This document shows positions 38,108-49,861 of a DNA stretch of 64,000 bases, piece after piece. Made by a program: the position numbers and the translations under genes. Under the pieces are notes generated by a model, which was given only the letters and a program-made list of their open reading frames with translations, did not search any database and was not told the DNA's origin. The stretch is from Erythrophleum ivorense (Eukaryota > Streptophyta > Magnoliopsida > Fabales > Fabaceae): positions 59,351,088 to 59,415,087 of the forward strand of contig JAIUCV010000003.1 of assembly GCA_026724425.1 (NCBI GenBank). Direction: 5' to 3'. The stretch's first letter is position 1. Each line of letters begins with the position of its first letter.

Positions 38108-38487
38108 GTGTCTCACACATGGAGCACAATTTATATAGCAATGTAAAAAATACATCGGACCCCATAAGTTCCTCTAATGCTGGCTACTTGCTTATAGGGC
38201 AAGCTACATTTACAAACTCTAGGGTACATGGCAAGTTAAATTGAGCTAAAGTTTGCTTATACCACAAGTGTTAGCCTTAGGGTTCTATGTTATAAGTTTT
38301 GACGATGACAAATGATCTCATGCTTGGAGCACAACCTATATAGCAATGTCAAAAATACTATAGACCCTAAGTTCCTCTAATGCTAGCTACTTGCTCTTGG
38401 GGCTACATTTACAACTTATGACTATAAGTGCCATAGGTGTTAGCCCAAATGTACTATGTTATAACTTTTGATGATAACAAATGCGTG
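38108..38487 (+). repeat. Two tandem copies of a 170-200 bp repeat ending in a copia LTR head
   Basis: Copies at about 38,108-38,312 and 38,313-38,487 share TGGAGCACAA, TATATAGCAATGT, AGTTCCTCTAATGCT and a final TGTTATAAGTTTTGACGATG-like segment. The second copy lacks about 30 bases. The final segment resembles the start of the LTR at 38,571. Confidence 0.75.
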
Positions 38488-38570
38488 ACAAATAAATTAT
38501 AAATATAACACTAATATGTACTTAAATGATTGCTATATGCCATACATAATTATAAAAGATATTGTTTAAT

Positions 38571-40619
38571 TGTGTCATAAGTTTTGATGATGAATAATAT
38601 TGACAAATATAGTATTAATATGTGTTTGCTTCTTTAATCATTAACTTGTAATGCTTTATTCTTGAATCATGATTTTCCTCTTCTGTATAAGATGTATTGG
38701 CTTGTAATTTATTGAATAGGTTTTAAGGTTATATATTTAATTAAATTAGATATACAAATTATAAGAAATCTCATATGTACGATAAAATTATTTATATTAC
38801 TCTAAATTCTATTATATCATGCATATTGATAAATGTGTATTAGCATAACTATTTGGTTTGGATGTTAAATATATTTCATGTAGGATGGTCCAAGAATAGA
38901 AGAGTCAACATTAAAGTAAAGAGAATGGAATATCAATATCATATTTTACTCAAAGAAATAGCAAGCGTGAAAAAAAGATGCTCCAAGAATTGAAGAACTT
39001 AAAGATTTCAAAATTAGGAAGCTTGATTGCATCAAAATAGCCAATGGACTTAAATAGGTAAATTTTTCATAGGCAAGGAGTTTTTATGTGAAATTCAATG
39101 GTTTAGATTTGCATTTATTGCTCAAAACATTATGGTTCTCAAAATATATACCTGGACCCAAAGATCACTATATAAATTTTCCTAAAAACCTTAGTTGATA
39201 TTTGGTCACTATTTTATTATATCTCACAAACCATATGGATTTTATATATGAAACTATTTCATTTGAAAATAGACTCAAAAATCCTTCCCAAGATGAGTCA
39301 TTCACTTAAAAAGAAATTCAAATGAAAAAGTTATGAGTATTTAAATTTGAGTAGTGAGATATAGATTTTACATGAAACTTGTTTTATATCTTTGGTTACT
39401 CTTTTGATCATATCTTACCAAATATATGTCATTTTGAAATGAAACCTATGCATTTGACAATAGACTCAAAGGAAATTCTAAGTCATTCACTTAAAATAGA
39501 GTTAAAATGAGAAAGTTATAACTATTTAAAGTTAAGTTTGTGCCAACTAGTCAATTGGCCTACACACCAATTAACCTACCTTGTCAAGAATGGCACTTGA
39601 TATCTATTAGACATGACCAGTCGACTAACTTTGGACATCAATTGACTAGTCTACTAGAAATTCATCTCTAACAATCATATTTTATATGGCAATTGATTGG
39701 AAGCATCAAAAATAATATTTTTTTTATGTGTATAATAGCTCTTTTTGTCTCAAATGGCTATATTTCATAGAGCCCATAAATATGGCACTAAAACCATGTT
39801 TTTATGAAAAACCAAGTGCTATAATGTGATCTTTAACTTGTTAAAGAAACATCATCATTCTTTAGCCAAATCTTGTAAAATCTCTGTCATTTAAGTTCTT
39901 GGAGTTTTATCTTGTAAATCTACTCTTTGAAAGGGTTTCTTTGAGCAACATTATTCTTCTAAAATCATAGTAAGGCCAAAATGATGCATCCCTTGTGAGA
40001 GAAAGCAAAAGTGGGGGAGCACTTAGAGCGATTATTCTCTAGAAAGATAGGTGTGCTCTATTTTAAAGTGAAAAACATCTCTAGATTGAATTGGATATTA
40101 TGAAGGCTCACAAGTGCATGATTAAACATGTGGAATTAGTGGATAAATCTTGGAGACTAGATGAAGGCTTGGATTGGAGTTGAACTAGGACAAATCTTGG
40201 AGTTCATCTTCTCTTTCCCTATACTTTTTATATATCAAGTTACTTAATGGATGCTCTATTTTTATGTTAATATTTTGCATCAAGTATTGATTATTTCTTA
40301 CTCAATATATTCTTCTATATCTATTTCAAGTAAATCAATTATTGCAGAGATTGTAAAATTATTCTAGTTTACCTTAAACAAAATTTTGCATATAGTTTTA
40401 CTATATATTGTTAAGTATTCTAATTTAGGAAATAGAAATTGTGCTTTTCATTCTCTAAACATCAATATAAAGTTTTCCTTTATTGATATAGTTGATTTGC
40501 TCATTACTCTTCAAAGTAACCTTAGTAACAAGTTTTTGAAAAAGAATTTTAAACATAACCTAAGTTTTTGTAAACACCTAATTTAACCCCCTCTTAGGTG
40601 TTAGTTGCCTTGTCTAACA
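38571..40619 (+). mobile_element. LTR of a SIRE/Maximus-like copia element
   Basis: The start TGTGTCATAAGTTTTGATGATG and the late ACCCCCTCTTAGGTGTTAGTTG resemble LTR ends of SIRE/Maximus-type Ty1/copia elements, and the 2-kb length fits a large LTR. The end is placed at TCTAACA (40,619). No matching 5-bp target duplication was found (TTAAT on the left, AGAAA on the right), so the ends may be off by some bases or the copy may be truncated. Internal coding sequence is absent. It lies just past the 3' end of the MULE transposase. Confidence 0.5.
39197..39531 (+). repeat. Two internal tandem repeats of about 189 bp in the copia-like LTR
   Basis: Copies starting at 39,197 and 39,386 share TTTGGTCACT/TTTGGTTACT, ATATCT, GAAACTATTTCATTTGAAAATAG-like text, AGTCATTCACTTAAAA and AAAGTTATGAGTATTTAAA-like text. 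Such internal repeats are common in large copia LTRs. Confidence 0.75.
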
Positions 40620-40639
40620 AGAAAAAGCACACTGGAGGC

Positions 40640-41443
40640 TTGGGATTGTTAATATAACCTCGTTAGGCTTGGGAGGCTCATGAGGTTCTCTTCTTCTTAA
40701 CTTCTTTGATCTTCTTGTTGTGTTATGGTATTTCAAAGGTTCCACTGGCTCCATACCTATCTCCACTCACATGTTTTCACCATTTGTTGGTTGTATGATA
40801 AGAGAATAACATACTGCATAAGCTTAAGACCCCAAGTACTTATGCACATAATCATATGGATCTCCTTCTTGGTGTATATGTAGCTAACCACATGCCTATA
40901 AGGTAATCATTTAGCAATGTTAGCTTGTAGTTTAAATACTTTTCTTCATTACATAATACTACCAATGAATCAATAACATACCTACATGGTAATCTAATCA
41001 ATCCCCACCATCTACAAGAATAACTTCTTGCATCGAGATTGACCACAAGCTTGTGCAAATAGTATGACACTTCAAACTGTATGGCTCTAGCCCATTTTGA
41101 TATCCATTTTCTTGTTTTCTAAACTTCCATGAACCTTCTCCTTTGGCTTCAGGAACATAATCAACTTACCCTTATACTTCTATGCTTTGATGTTATTTTC
41201 AACAAATCTTGTAATCATGTATGTTCAAATCCATTCAAACATATTAATGGTGGGAAGTTCTCATGTCTCCATAAGTCTCCCATTATAGGACTATGATATA
41301 TCATTCAAAATCATGTCACATTATAGATATTCACCAAAATGAGATTTTGTCTAGCACATGGGAAGGAAACTCATCAAGTGGTCATAAGCTTCCTTTAAGA
41401 CCTGTTTCAACTCAACCATCTATTTTTGCCAAGTCTAAACATA
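40640..41443 (-). pseudogene. MULE transposase (mudrA-type), C-terminal part with SWIM zinc finger
   Basis: The minus strand continues the MULE transposase broken off at 55,358. Landmarks are KEAYDHLMSF, a MILNDIS block (family: MLLNNICE.FN), TINMFEWI-TYM, then a 72-codon open stretch (41,070-40,852) with VVNLDARSYSCRWWGLIRLP and CRYVIDS. The last is the SWIM zinc finger (C-x-C, then C-x-H). Its first Cys is Tyr and its His is Tyr, so metal binding is lost. A basic tail with KKLRRREPHEP (near 40,690) matches the usual mudrA end. Stops occur throughout. The MULE transposase would cut and move the element in the nucleus; this copy cannot. Confidence 0.85.
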
Positions 41444-41454
41444 CACTACAAGAA

Positions 41455-43259
41455 TAGCATCAAATAGCGGCTAAAAGGTGAGTTGGACAAAGATAGAAAG
41501 CAATTGGAATTAAAGTTTTATCGACTAAGAAATGAGTCACACGAGCAATCAAAATTTTGATAGTAAAAAAATCTAATTAATTGAAATTTAATAGGAATAC
41601 AAAATATATGAAAATTTTCTCATTTGCTCAAATGGTTCGTAGCTTTATTTTAAATTGGATTTTAAAATCAAAGAATTATATTTTTAATAAAATTTGATTT
41701 GATAAAAATTAATGATTACGTTATATTAATTAAAAAATATTAATAATAAATTTTTTTATTATAGTGCATTATAATTAAGTGTATATTATATTAATAAATA
41801 ATTATAGTAATTATTTTTATTAAATTTTTTTAATTCATTATATATTATATATTTATAAGTAATTTATAATTAATTTAAATTAAAAAAAGGAATCAAAAAC
41901 ACGTGTTCCAATTGCCAACTAGCATCCTTTTATTAATTTTAAAAAATTTAACAACATATAATTAATATAATATTCTATAGTAAATTTTTTAAATTAAAAT
42001 TACATGTTTTATTAATAATAATTATTAGTAATTATTTTTTTTACATTGATAAATAATAGTGAATGTAAATAATCAATAATACTTTTAAATGTTACATTAT
42101 GCATATATTGTTTCATTTTCTATTCGATTAGTTTTATAATTAATAATATTTTCTGTTTCTGCTTCTGGGTTTTTACATTTTCTAGGTTTTTTCTACTTTT
42201 TTGGGCTTTTTGCTTTTTTTTGGGTTTTCTAGTTTTGGGTTTATCTATTTGATTCTTTTATTTTTTTTCAATGTTCTCTATTGTATTCATTTTGGTCGAT
42301 TCACCAATCTTTATCTCTTCTTCTTTCGAACAGCTGTTTTATACAAATTATCTATACATTTACAATAAATTATACGAAATAAATCATTTTAAACAATTAC
42401 AAATAAATAACTAAAACAAATCTTCATCTTGTACAACAAACATTATAAATCAAAATTTAAAGACAATAGAAACAAATATAGATGATCAAATAAAATCCCT
42501 ACAACCAATATTATGATCAAACAAATAAAATAAATCTTTACCTTAGAAGAAATCTTTAATCTAAATCAACTATCTAGAATAAAAATCTAATAAAAAATGA
42601 ATTTTAGATAAAAGATAAAATACAAGAGAAACATAATAGGAAAGAATGAACTCTGGAAAATGAAAGATAATACAACAGAAACTACCTACTTTGGAAGTGA
42701 ATGAGTACAAATAAAGAAGAAGATAGATAGAAGACAATGAAATCTAGAAACTAGAAAAGAAGAAAAAAAAATACAAAATGCATGAAAATGAACAAAGAAA
42801 GAAAATTTAAAAGGAAATGGAAGTACGTGAATTTTTAAATAGGCATGCGTGAAATTGGTAAAATTTTTATGTGATTCGTACCATTTAATTCCACCATTTT
42901 GCTCACTCAACAAATTATTTTTTTTTTTTGGCATCTTTTGCTTTTTGCTTTACTTTTTGGATTTTTATTTTTGTTATGTTTTGAAAATCAACAATCGTGT
43001 AATATAATTATTTCATTTTATGCTTTATATATTTTATATAATATAAGAGGTTGATATATAAACATATATAATATGTTGTATATAAATTTTTCATTTAAAT
43101 TATTAAAAATAATTGATAACAATTAAAAATTTTACTTTAACATGATGGAATAAAATAGAAATAAAAAATATAAGATAAAAATATTAACATTATATTAATT
43201 AATTATGGAAAAAAGAAAAAGAAAACAAGAAAAAAATTACAAAATTCAATTATCATCTT
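41455..43259. other. CACTA 3' flank, AT-rich, no gene
   Basis: Beyond the terminus this is AT-rich DNA with many TAATTA and TTATTAAT words, which in places resembles 54,660-54,960 near the other end (subterminal). The 82-codon minus ORF at 42,686-42,934 is low-complexity Phe/Ser/Lys sequence that I do not regard as a gene. Confidence 0.45.
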
Positions 43260-44430
43260 CTTCATTGTCCTGATCATTATTCTCTCTCATTTAATATCTA
43301 ATATGAGAGAGATCTGACCTATATGCATTTGCATCTAAATATTATTGTAATGAGCTTCGGCCAGCTTGAAAGCGTTGTTAATGAAGACTCATACATGCAT
43401 CTATTTGTAACTGCATCATTTTTCTGTGCTTTTCTAACTTAACATCGTAAGTTTGTCTTGCATATTCTATAAATCCATTTCTTATTAAATCTTTTATATA
43501 TGAAAGTGAGTGAATGGTGGCACTTAGGAGTATTCTTGACTCTAATTGTAACCCATACTCGAATTTCCAACTATTTATAAGATAAACTTCCCAACCCATA
43601 AATGGACCACTTTTTCTTTCCACCAATCATTGCCACAAATAAATCCAAATTGTTTATAATCTCTCCTCTACTTTCTGCTTCAATTTTGTAGAGCATATAC
43701 TCCTCTTGAAATAATAAAAATGGTCTAATTTATAAAATTCTAACTAATACATATTTAAAAATTAAATACAACTTGACACTTACACACATAGATTCTAATT
43801 TTTTATCAACCCATTGGCCTCCCCATTGATGGGTTTTGAGATAAACCTTAACATATGTGGCTCTCTCCCCAATTCTTATACCTTTTGATGTACAAAATAT
43901 GATATTAGTAGTTTTATAACATCAAGCATTATTGAAAGAAATAAAGTTAATTACCAATCTTCTAACATGCTCTATTATCTAAGTAGACCCTCCTATGTCA
44001 AGAGATGCACCAAACTTATAAGTGGAGGCATTATTTTTATTTGTTTGCTCACTTCGTGCATGGAACTCTTTACTACCCTAACTAACACACAATACATTCC
44101 AAATTGATTCTCCAATCTATGGAGGCCTTTGTCTACCTTTCTAGTAGTACCAATGTTATCTTTTAAATAGTAAAGTACTCTTTACTTCCAGTTCAAACAA
44201 ATCCAAAAATGATTCTTAAGCATCCAATAATAATATCTCTAAAAAAATAGAGGTTTTAATTAATAATAAGATAAAACTTATAATTTCACAATTATGTAAT
44301 AAATAAAAAAATTTATTGAAATTCTTAAAAGCATAATTACTGATATTGTTTAAGGACCTTTGACCAACAATTCCGTGGACTTTCATGTTCACCTTTAATA
44401 ATATTGACAATGCAAGTGCCAACATCATTG
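43260..44430 (-). pseudogene. CACTA second-ORF remnant (Transposase_24-like), copy 1
   Basis: The minus strand shows, across frames, a segment of type SKEFHARSEQTNKNNASTYK (about 44,075-44,015), then TYVKVYLKTHQWGGQWVDKK (about 43,855-43,795), then an 82-codon open stretch (43,626-43,378) ending with EKHRKMMQLQIDACMSLH. The GS.SF..R... and T..VD.K spacing resembles the Transposase_24 domain that accompanies TNP2 in plant CACTA elements. Upstream (44,428-44,216) is KVNMKVHGIVGQRSLNN. Stops separate the parts. The identification is by pattern only. Confidence 0.5.
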
Positions 44431-45099
44431 TTATTTGGGTGAAACCTAATTAATAGATAAATTAGATATGTATTAATAAAATTAATAATAAATTAAAAAT
44501 TACATTAATATTAAAAAATATAAATATATTAAATAATAACCTTGATTTATCAACTGGTTTAATCAATTGTTTAGTGATTGTTCCTAAGGCATCATATTCT
44601 TCTTACACTGAATTAGGAGTATTTCTGAGAACAAGCTTGATCTCTATTTGAAGACATATTGCAAGGCATCTTTGTTGAAATTTTAGAAATTAAAGAAGAG
44701 AGATTGCTCTTAAATATGGAACAAGAGAGACTAGTATATAGAAGTGAAATAACAAAATGAAACTGAGGCTTTGTGGTTGTGGATTGCAAGGACAAAGACA
44801 TACGTTTATATTTAAAAAAATAGTAATCAAGAGAGCTATGAACATCAATTGTCATCAATTTTGTCAAATTGAAGTACATGTTTTGTCAATTGAAGTACAT
44901 GAATAAAACCAAGCAATATAAAAGCAAACTAAGGAAAATGGCATGCACTTGTCATTTCAAAAAAAATTAAATTAAAACATAAATAAATTGACATCTTCAA
45001 AAAAAAAGATAAGTACAAATTTAGTAATTAAATACAAGTAAACAATATTTTTATTGACTTCGACCAATGTTCTCTAAATAATATTTGTTAATTTGTGGT

Positions 45100-46110
45100 T
45101 GCATATTCTATATTAATTCTTCATTTGTGCACATTTGCATTTTGCAAGACTCCATTAAATGGTTAATATCTTCATATAATGTCCCCTGTGGATGTATAGC
45201 CTCAATGACACTCAAATATGATTCAAAATCAGGTGGTGGAACGTATGTATATTTAGAGGTATGATCTTCACTTATTAGATGTGAAATGCTTCTGAGACCA
45301 TACACCATGCTCGTCTTTTTTGGTCCAACAATCTTCTTCCATAGGCATAACTCTTCATTTTGTTAAAAATTACAACAAGTAGCATGACTCTATTCGCACC
45401 TTCTAAGGTTAATATAATCATTCTTAAAAAAACATACACGAAAGCATTGTGCAAAAGCATATATAATAGCATAAATACAAAATGATAGTTACATATATAG
45501 CGTTTGATTTTTTATCAATCCAATTATATCTACACTACTTTTATATGTTCAAGCATGAATCTCGACGGGTGTTGGCATTTTACAAAATTCTTAGCTCAAT
45601 TTTGCCACATGCTTTGAAATTGGTGAAGGCCTCCCCTGTGAAAATATAAACCAATATCAGAGCTTAAGGCTTTTTTTTCATTTTTATTTATATTTCTTTT
45701 GCCTATTGGCTTTTTGGTTGAAATTTTGAACTATTCTAACTAACACATAATTCATTCCAAATAAATACTTTAATCCATTTAAGCCTTTTTCATTTATTTC
45801 ATGCATAGCCAATTAAGTCCTTCAAGTGATACCTAACATGTTCTTTGAAGGTTTTAACTATTTGAAAGTGATCTTCCATGCATCAACAATAATATTGTTA
45901 TAAACATAAGATACTTTTCTAATTATTAACAAATTAACACAAAGAATTACAATTGGATTACACATAAAAATTAAAATATACTTCAAATTGTTGAAACCAT
46001 AATTATCTAACTAATTCAAAAAGTTTTTTGAACAATTATATGGACCATCGTAATTAATTTTTATGATAGCAACAATATAATCAACAATCAAAAAACTCTT
46101 CATTATCTAG
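45100..46110 (-). pseudogene. CACTA second-ORF remnant, copy 2 (duplicated)
   Basis: This is a diverged direct duplicate of part of 43,790-44,420. Matching points are the tract around NWIDKK (about 45,530) against QWVDKK, plus-strand TAACTAACACATAATTCATTCC (about 45,740) against TAACTAACACACAATACATT (about 44,080), and the ATTATATGGACCATCG region (about 46,040) against the CCAACAATTCCGTGGAC region (about 44,365). Open stretches at 45,108-45,308 and 45,275-45,472 overlap out of frame and have no recognised domain. Confidence 0.5.
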
Positions 46111-46436
46111 CTAGAACCTAATTAAAGAATGTAATTATCTAACTTGAACCATCACTAATATTAAAGTAATTTATAAATAAAGAACATAATTAAACCAAAA
46201 AAATCTTACTCTATTTCATTGTGTGGTCTAATTAACTTTTTTTTTTTCCAAAATTGGCTCTTTTGTGAACTTTGGCATAAAAATATGCACCATGTTTTCT
46301 CCTTCTAGACATTTAATCAAAGTGATTTTAAAAAAAAAACACTACTACTTCTTGAATGAAATTTCAAATGGAAAGAGAGAAGTATATGTAAACAATAAAA
46401 ATTTATATAATATTCAAACTAAATGCCTAAATTTGA

Positions 46437-46532
46437 AACTTAAAGCTTCACACAAAGCCTAAAGCTTCATGTGAAGCCTTAGGCTCTACGTGAAGTTTTC
46501 ACGCTACACTTTATAGTGAAGCGTGAACGCTT
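46437..46532. repeat. Cluster of AAGCTTCA / TGAAGC palindromic words
   Basis: Within about 95 bases, AAGCTTCACA, AAAGCCTAAAGCTTCATG, TGAAGCCTTAGGCT, TACGTGAAG, TTCACGCT and AGTGAAGCGTGAACGC follow one another as short direct and inverted repeats. They lie downstream of the TNP2 gene in the CACTA element. Transposase-binding or hairpin function is possible but not shown. Confidence 0.5.
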
Positions 46533-46689
46533 TTTTCTTTTTTTAATATTTAATATAAATAATATGTAATAAAAATAATACATATAATTATAATATTTAT
46601 ATATAAATAATAAAATATAATACTAATATAATATATAAATATAAATAACATATAATAAATAATCATATATATGCAAAAAATTACTCTTC

Positions 46690-49600
46690 TTCTTCATGGT
46701 CATCTTTATTTTGTTCGTTATCTTCGTCTTCCTCTTCATCTTTATTCTCATCCTTATTTGCATCATCTTCATCGTCATCTTGTTGAACATCCACACCTTT
46801 AACTGGTAAATCTACATGAAAATCTATCTCCTTCATTTCTCTCCCATCTCACCGTGAACCACTTAATATTTTATTATCTATTGTACTAACATGCCACTCC
46901 TCTTCTTGGTAAGTAATCTCTAATATGTTGCTATCATCAACCAAACTCATTGGTTTAGTTTTTATGACAACCCACCAATCTATGTTATCTCTATTTCTTA
47001 TTAGATATAGCACATAACCGACTTAAACAGCTTGTTCTGCAAATACAAATAGATCACATTTTTTATACCTTTTAATATGTTTAACTTCAATAATTTCATA
47101 ATTTTTGTATATCTTCATCCCACAATTTATAATAGTATCAAACCAATCACAATAAAATAAGACTACCTTTTTTAGGTTTTCCTAGTCTATCGCTTTAAGA
47201 ATGCCAAAATAATCATTTTCTCCTTCATCCCCCGTTCCTTTTATGCAATATTCACTATTTATTTTCTTCTTCCTAACATTCCAAAATTTGGTGTGAAACC
47301 TGTATCCATTCGCAATATATCTAGGCCATGTTTGCACCTCTATAAGTGGTTCCCAAGTTAAGTCCTTTAAATATACAATGTCACGAAATCCATCTTAATT
47401 TAAAACCTATTTGAGAACAAAATTAGTTATAATTATGCAAGTAAATGGCTCATAAAATAAATAAATAATAATGTCTCCACATGCTCTGGATTTAAACCAT
47501 CGAACAAAGTCACACTCAATCATAGAGTTAATTTCTCTAAAGCTAATGTTTGAATTTAATCTTCTTAAGTCTTACTCAAAAGTGCTACATTGTAGTTTAA
47601 TATTAGGACACAAATAATAATAAAATAATTGCAATATATGGCTTTACTTCATAGTGGCAAATATATTTTTTACTCAATATATGGCTTGACTTTGTCACAA
47701 TTCAACAGTATATAAAGATAAGTGGCATCAAACTCTATCACTCAAATAACAAAAAGAGCACTTTCCAAGTGAACATCGAACTTTAATAAAAATTGATAAA
47801 GTTGGCTCACTTGCCTCTACTTCATCAACACAATCATTTCAACCAACTCTTGTTTGCATAGAAGGTACATAAGACTCGAAATAGTATGAACAAAAGTGTG
47901 ATATTTTTTATGATAAATACACCTCACAAATTGAATCTTCCACATAAGCTTTATTTTTAGTTGTTTGTTTTAATCTATTCAAAAACTTACATGACCAAAT
48001 AACAAGTAGTTAAAGACTATTATAAATTGTTACAACATACCTAATTAGAAATATCAATTACCTTTCAAAGGGATATATCCATCGATGCTATGCTGGGCCA
48101 CAACCCTAACTTCAAATGGTAAATGGACTAGTAAATGTTTTATAAAATCAAAGAATCTTAGTGGAAATATTCTTTTTAATTTGCAGAAAATAATAGAAAT
48201 GTTGCATTCTATTTGCATTGAATCATCTACCTTCAATATTGCTAAACATAGTTCTCTAAAGAATAAACTAACTCAATTATAAGGTTCCAATTTGCTTAGG
48301 AAGTACATTAAAAGTGATCTACAACAAATGTTCCATAAATATATGATAATCATGACTTTTGAGCCCAAATAACTTTCCTTCGCTTGAATTTACACATCTT
48401 AACAAGTTCAAGGAATATTCTTAAAGCATTTTTAATCCTTTTATCCAACCACAAAGAGCCCATCTTTGCTCTAGTATTAAAGTGAACTTACCTTTTGACT
48501 TAACCACCTTCCTATTAGCTACTTCTTGTAGCTCTAAGTCTCTCATCTTATAATGTTTCTTTAAATCCATCCTAACTTTTATGTTATTTTTGGTCTTTTC
48601 TTTGACATGCATAACAATAATAAATATATCGTTAAAGACATTTTTCTTTATATGCATAACATCTAAATTATGCCAAACCAACTAATCTTTCCAATACAAA
48701 AGCTCCCACAATATACTCAATTTATCTAGTTGTGGTATTCTCCATAACCTAGTAATATAAAAATCCTTTGATTTACTATTTTAGAAACGATCCTCACATA
48801 TTGCCATAATTCTTTCCCATCCAATCTCAGGGAAGGGGGATCATTTTCACTTTTATTCCTCTTGAAAGCATTTTTATTCCTTCAAAAAACATGGTTCATA
48901 AGCAAGAATTGTCAACGACTATTGACCCAAGAGTTCTTTTCCCTATACTTCAGGGTAAAAACTTTTAAGTTCTCCATATAATAAGGATAAGCTAATTGTC
49001 TAGTAGCACTCCACCTTGTTAGCATTCCATATACTGGAAAGTCATTTATTATCCACATTAATGCTACTTCCATTTGAAAATTTTGCTTTGTTGAGATGTC
49101 AGAGATTGATATCCTTCCTCCCATAATAATTTAACTCATCAATCCCTAGCTGCAAGAAGACATCAATTTTAATCTTGGGGTTTTATAGTCCAGGAATTAT
49201 TATCTTAAAAAATAAATAAGGAGAAGTCATGTATGATTTAAAAGGCAGATTGTAATGAGTAATTATCATCGGTCAACATAAATATGGTGGAGTAGATTGA
49301 CCATAAAGAGTGAACCCATCCATACACAAACCTAGTCACACATTTCGTGGATTTGTAATAAAATTAAGATATATCCTATCAAAATGTTTCCATGCTTCTC
49401 CACATGACGATGACATAGTATAGTTTCACATCTTTTATAATTCCAAAGTTATCATATAAGCTCAACAAAACTCGTTGAGGCATTCAGCTTTTACAATCTT
49501 AGTCTAATTGGTAACTAATGTATTTTTGTCACTAGAATCTCCTTATAACTTTGTCTTTGACCAGGTCAAATAGTTTTATGTTGAGCCACTCCTTAGAATT

Positions 49601-49861
49601 TACACACTATCTCATATATATTATCTATGTAATATAACATATATCTATTAATACAAATATCAATTTTTTAAGTAGATAATCCAAGTTTTCATACAAGTTT
49701 CTTTGTTTGATACCAATTATCGAGTACAACATTATCAAGTAGGCAACTACATTTCATAAGACTTGCAAATCGATTAAAACTATACTATGACATATTGCTC
49801 TTAACTTCAATACTTAACATTTCTATGGCAATAAATAACTCAAACTTGTTACTATATCCTG
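46690..49861 (-). pseudogene. CACTA TNP2-type transposase, main part, decayed
   Basis: On the minus strand the TNP2 (Transposase_21) landmarks appear in order. They are the NPRNV-LGLCMDGFTLYG region (about 49,350-49,290), NLPFKSYMTSPYLFFKIIIP (about 49,245-49,190), FQMEVALMWIINDFPVYGML (49,085-49,025), and HNLDVMHIKKNVFNDI (48,675-48,625). A DUF4218-like part, LKRIFPLRFFDFIKHLLVHL (48,185-48,125), and a DUF4216-like part, NGYRFHTKFWNV ... VLFYCDWFDT ... WWVVIKTKP (47,320-46,950), follow. The acidic tail of Asp/Glu/Asn runs to 46,690. TNP2 cuts the element out in the nucleus. Stops and frameshifts abound. The 5' part lies beyond the inserted LTR, at 53,465. Confidence 0.88.
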
